Shown: piece after piece, positions 60,869 to 64,000 of the stretch
How the letters are laid out: the number at the start of each line of letters is the position of its first letter
How positions within the stretch are numbered: the stretch's first letter is position 1
NCBI RefSeq assembly: GCF_047302285.1
Contig: NZ_CP154845.1
Coordinates: 2,542,001-2,606,000, forward strand
Reading direction: 5' to 3'
DNA from: Robertmurraya sp047302285
GTDB taxonomy: Bacteria > Bacillota > Bacilli > Bacillales > Cytobacillaceae
Length of the DNA: 64,000 nt
Translations under genes and position numbers: made by a program
The notes under the pieces: model-generated
Databases searched by the model: none
Told to the model about the DNA's origin: nothing
Seen by the model: the letters and a program-made list of their open reading frames with translations, nothing else

Positions 60869-61102
60869 TTATGTATTTTGAAGAACCATCATTAAACGGT
60901 TATTTCTCGTTTCCTTTTCATTATCAGTTGCTAAATCATATTTTTTCAATAAATGAAAGACATCATTCAAAATGTCTTGTGCATGTTCTTCACGATAAAA
61001 TTTCTCAAATAATGACTTTATTTCCTCAGGTAAATATGAAGATTGTGCCTCAAATTTATTTTTTACATCCTCCAATGAATGGTCAAGCTTGCATTCACTC
61101 AT
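60869..61102 (-). CDS. Small acidic helical protein, unknown
   Basis: 77 aa, predicted all-helical and hydrophilic (LEDVKNKFEAQSSYLPEEIKSLFEKFYREE then AQDILNDVFHLLKKYD). Single Cys at position 4. RBS GGAGGTCATTGG before ATG. I recognise it only as the sort of short protein annotated group-specific in Bacillus. No partner. Confidence 0.65.
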   Translation of the reverse strand: MSECKLDHSLEDVKNKFEAQSSYLPEEIKSLFEKFYREEHAQDILNDVFHLLKKYDLATDNEKETRNNRLMMVLQNT

Positions 61103-61249
61103 CCAATGACCTCCTTAAGTGTATTCTTCCCTCTCATTCTACCTGTACAAAATAGAGGAATCAATCTACAATAAGGAATTTTCTTACATTGTCCATTTAA
61201 TTAATGGTATGATGAAAAAGATAATATAACTATGAAGGAGGAATCAAGT

Positions 61250-62305
61250 TTGTCCTATCCAAATACGACAGAAACGATGAATCTATTACAGGAGCTTGTA
61301 TCCATTCCAAGTCCTACAGGTAACACAAATGAAGTGATTACATACGTGGAGAAATTTCTTCAAGAGTTGCAGGTTGATACATATCGCAATCGAAAAGGTG
61401 GCTTAATTGCCACATTACCAGGAGCAGAAACTTCAAAGCACCGTATGCTAACGGCACATGTAGATACGTTAGGGGCAATGGTTAAAGAAATAAAACCGAG
61501 CGGTCGGTTAAAGCTCGATTTAATTGGTGGCTTTAAATATAACTCCATTGAAGGTGAATATTGTGAAATTGAAACAAGTTCGGGACGTCGATATACAGGA
61601 ACGATTCTTATGCATCAAACCTCTGTTCACGTTTATAAGGATGCCGGGAAGGCAGAACGAAACCAAGACAATATGGAGATTCGCATTGATGAGATTGTGA
61701 AAAGTGCTGAAGATGTTCGAAACCTTGGGATTGAAGTAGGTGATTTTGTCTCATTCTCTCCTCGAGTTGAAGTGACTCCAAGTGGATTTATTAAATCTAG
61801 ACACTTAGATGATAAAGCAAGTGTGGCGATCCTTTTACAATTAATTAAGCATCTCAAAACTAATAATATTGAATTACCATATACGACCCATTTCCTCATT
61901 TCTAATAATGAAGAAATAGGTTATGGTGGGAACTCTAATATCACTCCTGAAACAGTTGAATATTTAGCAGTTGATATGGGAGCGATGGGTGATGGTCAGT
62001 CGACTGATGAATATACAGTTTCCATCTGTGTGAAAGATGCCAGTGGTCCTTATCATTACGGACTTCGCAAACGCCTTGTGAGGCTAGCTGAAGAACATAA
62101 TATTGAATACAAGCTTGATATTTATCCGTATTATGGCTCTGATGCGTCGGCTGCGATTCGCTCTGGTCATGACATCGTCCACGGATTAATCGGACCTGGA
62201 ATCGATTCTTCCCACGCATTCGAACGAACTCACCAATCCAGCATCGAAAACACAGCAAAACTATTGCATCACTACGTACTATCAGAAATGATTGGACAAA
62301 AATAA
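61250..62305 (+). CDS. M42-family aminopeptidase (glutamyl/deblocking type)
   Basis: 351 aa from TTG 61250, eight bases after AAGGAGG; the ATG at 61232 is part of the RBS region. Binuclear metallopeptidase. Ligands visible: His in MLTAHVDTLGAMV near 67-79, Asp in SRHLDDKASVAILLQL near 182-197, Glu pair in ISNNEEIGYGGN near 212-223, Asp in LAVDMGAMGDGQ, and the C-terminal His in SSHAFERTH. Belongs to the YhfE/YsdC/YtoP group of Bacillus, tetrahedral dodecamer aminopeptidases that finish peptide breakdown. Confidence 0.92.
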   Translation: MSYPNTTETMNLLQELVSIPSPTGNTNEVITYVEKFLQELQVDTYRNRKGGLIATLPGAETSKHRMLTAHVDTLGAMVKEIKPSGRLKLDLIGGFKYNSIEGEYCEIETSSGRRYTGTILMHQTSVHVYKDAGKAERNQDNMEIRIDEIVKSAEDVRNLGIEVGDFVSFSPRVEVTPSGFIKSRHLDDKASVAILLQLIKHLKTNNIELPYTTHFLISNNEEIGYGGNSNITPETVEYLAVDMGAMGDGQSTDEYTVSICVKDASGPYHYGLRKRLVRLAEEHNIEYKLDIYPYYGSDASAAIRSGHDIVHGLIGPGIDSSHAFERTHQSSIENTAKLLHHYVLSEMIGQK

Positions 62306-62348
62306 AAAAGGATCCTGTAAGCCATTTCTGACTTACAGGATCCTTTTT
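62305..62348. terminator. Bidirectional terminator, 17-bp perfect stem
   Basis: Arms 62305-62321 and 62332-62348 are exact inverted repeats (AAAAAGGATCCTGTAAG), with T run on both strands. It serves the convergent M42 and M19 genes. Confidence 0.93.
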
Positions 62349-62349
62349 C

Positions 62350-63276
62350 TCATCTCGGCAGATTTCGAAGAAAGTTTTCTGAAGCAAACCCTCTTACTTC
62401 TTCCTCTGAATAGTATTTTAGTAGCTCATTAATTAAATTTTGCGCCTCTCCTGCATGTGCTAATCGAGGAATTTTTATATCAATTCCATCAAAATCAGAA
62501 CCAAGCCCAATTTGTTTAACCCCTCCAAGCTCACAAAGATGCTCAATATGTTTAATCAAATCAGCTATTGTAACCGTACCGTCTTTCTTTACGAACCGAG
62601 GATAGTAAACGACATGAATCATCCCACCCCGCTTAAACATCTCTTTTGCTTGAGAATCGGTTAAGTTCCGCGGGTGATCACAGTATTTTTTCGTATTTGA
62701 ATGACTAGCAATTGGATATTTAGCAAGGTCCATGACATCCCAAAAAGCTCTTTCGCTTAAATGAGAGACATCGGTCAATAATTGATGCTCATTATTAAAA
62801 TGAATCACTTCTTTTCCAAAGGCAGTTAACCCTGCTCCCCTCGGTTCTCCAGCACCATCGGCTGCCAAATTCGCGTTATTCCACGTTAACCCGACAGAAC
62901 GTACGCCAAGCTGATAAAGTATTTTGAGCTTAGTTAAGTCGTTCCCGATTGCATCCACTCCCTCTAAAGTAAGAATGGCTCCGATTTCTCCGTCTTTTAA
63001 ATGAGCTAACTGTGACCAGTCCTTAATATGCTTGATGTCTTCGTTTTTCACTAGCACTTCATCTTGAAAAAGTCTTACTTGCTCCAAAACAATCTCAAAA
63101 AGATGATTTGACCTTAGATTCGGATCAACAAATATCGCAAAACCTTGTACCTTTACTTTTCCTTCTAGAAGTCGATTCTTATTGACATCAAGATTAGAAT
63201 CCGTTTGAAAAGACATATTTCCTCTCGATTCCTCAAGCTTCATCAAGGCATCACAATGCATATCGACAATGTTCAC
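62350..63276 (-). CDS. M19-family membrane-type dipeptidase
   Basis: 308 aa from GTG 63276. Renal-dipeptidase fold with N-terminal IVDMHCDALMKLEES (zinc HxD), Glu bridging ligand in AILTLEGVDAIG near 100-111, HWG-type segment SVGLTWNNANLAADGA, His in LTDVSHLSERAFWDVM and PIASHSNTK, and DFDGI at GLGSDFDGIDI. Hydrolyses dipeptides, often L-D or D-containing. The start overlaps the aminotransferase stop (GTGA), so the two are translationally coupled. Together they suggest salvage of D-amino-acid dipeptides from cell wall turnover. Confidence 0.92.
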   Translation of the reverse strand: MNIVDMHCDALMKLEESRGNMSFQTDSNLDVNKNRLLEGKVKVQGFAIFVDPNLRSNHLFEIVLEQVRLFQDEVLVKNEDIKHIKDWSQLAHLKDGEIGAILTLEGVDAIGNDLTKLKILYQLGVRSVGLTWNNANLAADGAGEPRGAGLTAFGKEVIHFNNEHQLLTDVSHLSERAFWDVMDLAKYPIASHSNTKKYCDHPRNLTDSQAKEMFKRGGMIHVVYYPRFVKKDGTVTIADLIKHIEHLCELGGVKQIGLGSDFDGIDIKIPRLAHAGEAQNLINELLKYYSEEEVRGFASENFLRNLPR

Positions 63277-64000
63277 TTCATCACTTCCATTGCTCTTTTC
63301 TTCAGCTCTTGATAATGGATGTAAAGCTTATTTGTGATTTCTCCAGGCGAACCAGTGCCAATGTCAGCACCGTCAATTTTTACAATTGGAAGGATCTCTG
63401 CAAGTGTGCTTGTCATAAAGACTTCATCTGCTTCTAAGAGTTCCTTTGGAGTAAAGTTTTTTTCCACAAATGGAATATTTAGCTCTTCAGCTGATTCTTT
63501 CACAGCCATTCTCGTAATTCCTGCTAATATATGATTGCTCAGTGGTGTCGTAATTACTTTTCCATCTTTCACCATATATATATTTGAGCTTGTTCCTTCA
63601 GTGATATGACCATCTCTCACCAGTATTGCTTCAAAGCACCCGGCTTCCTGGGCAACCTGCTTCGCTAAAATATTCGGCAATAAATTAAGGGATTTAATAT
63701 AGCATTTAGCCCATCTTTCATCTTCATGTGTAATCGCATGAACTCCTTGATCCCGATATTCTGTGCGCATAGGTTCCATTTCTTTTAATGTCATCGAAAT
63801 TGATACGGGTACGTCAGGGAATGGATGATTTCTTTCAGCGATACCTCTTGTGACCTGCAAATACACTTTTCCATTTTGCATTTGTGACTCTTCAATACCA
63901 GAAAAAATAATGTCACTAAAATCTGCAAGTGTTTCTGTAATTGGTAATCGAATCGCTTCACAGCTACGAATCAATCTTTGTAAATGCTCTTCAAGCATAA
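63273..64000 (-). CDS. dat: D-amino-acid (D-alanine) aminotransferase, 5' end missing
   Basis: At least 242 codons; the frame is open to the right edge, so about 35-45 N-terminal residues lie outside. An internal ATG at 63998 is not the true start (family text continues upstream as FLLEEHL-like). Class IV PLP fold: EEHLQRLIRSCEAI, PLP lysine in KCYIKSLNLLPNILAKQ, Glu in ILVRDGHITEGTSSNIYMVKDGKVITTP, and LAGITRMAV, EVFMTSTLAEILPI. The IKSLNLL block is the mark of D-alanine transaminase, not of PabC or BCAT. Makes D-Glu/D-Ala from D-amino acids and 2-oxo acids. Coupled with the M19 gene. Confidence 0.92.
   Translation of the reverse strand, partial: MLEEHLQRLIRSCEAIRLPITETLADFSDIIFSGIEESQMQNGKVYLQVTRGIAERNHPFPDVPVSISMTLKEMEPMRTEYRDQGVHAITHEDERWAKCYIKSLNLLPNILAKQVAQEAGCFEAILVRDGHITEGTSSNIYMVKDGKVITTPLSNHILAGITRMAVKESAEELNIPFVEKNFTPKELLEADEVFMTSTLAEILPIVKIDGADIGTGSPGEITNKLYIHYQELKKRAMEVMK

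Noticed and set aside
1..64000. CRISPR arrays, tRNA/rRNA genes, insertion sequences, prophage genes
   Set aside because: No repeat-spacer pattern, cloverleaf, transposase or phage gene was recognised on either strand.

Overview
The window is about 64 kb of low-GC, AT-rich Firmicute chromosome. It most likely comes from an aerobic, spore-forming, soil- or sediment-type member of the Bacillaceae. Grounds: strong AGGAGG ribosome-binding sites, frequent TTG/GTG starts, hairpin-plus-T terminators, a Spo0E-like phosphatase, a HemAT aerotaxis sensor, an RsbR-type STAS protein, YthAB-type bd oxidase, and B. subtilis-like GuaD, adenine deaminase and PabBC. No rRNA, tRNA, CRISPR, prophage or intact insertion sequence was seen. 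The species cannot be fixed from sequence alone.

Layout. 1-3.7 kb: formate dehydrogenase alpha subunit (3' end cut by the left edge) behind a formate/nitrite transporter. 3.8-12.2 kb: a small winged-helix-like protein, a cysteine desulfurase, an MFS exporter, a LysM-NlpC/P60 wall hydrolase, cytochrome bd oxidase cydAB (ythAB type), and an ECF sigma factor with its membrane partner. 12.4-26.6 kb: a complete reductive pyrimidine catabolism locus on the minus strand: PucR regulator, PreT-PreA, dihydropyrimidinase, a 69-aa unknown, N-carbamoyl amidohydrolase, acylating semialdehyde dehydrogenase, omega-aminotransferase, and a four-gene ABC importer. Together they would take uracil/thymine to beta-alanine-type products and then acetyl-CoA or propionyl-CoA. 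Three promoters in this locus carry the same 21-bp element at the same place relative to the -10 box.

26.7-41 kb: HemAT, a small Spo0E-like gene (28250-28414), many single housekeeping/accessory genes (GNAT, DinB, HD, MOSC, APH-like kinase, CBO0543 membrane proteins, RsbR-like), then guanine deaminase and adenine deaminase as a purine-salvage pair. Several decayed genes lie here, including a glycerophosphodiesterase reduced to its two ends and an azoreductase tail. 41.3-45.2 kb: a Zur-controlled zinc-binding lipoprotein with a long His/acidic linker, then pabA-pabBC for folate synthesis.

45.3-51.2 kb: the most unusual block. A secreted DUF4353 beta-helix lipoprotein is divergent from an OmpR-type two-component system, a VTC-domain (polyphosphate polymerase-like) protein and a DUF4956 membrane protein. 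Matching 11-bp-phased direct repeats (TTAAGGTT) sit in front of both the lipoprotein and the VTC gene, which suggests one regulon under the local response regulator. 51.2-64 kb: SGNH hydrolase, membrane acyltransferase, alpha/beta hydrolase, an SDR lacking the YxxxK motif, heme O synthase, DinB, a 1125-aa polytopic membrane protein, an SRPBCC protein, an M42 aminopeptidase, and a translationally coupled D-amino-acid aminotransferase/M19 dipeptidase pair cut by the right edge.
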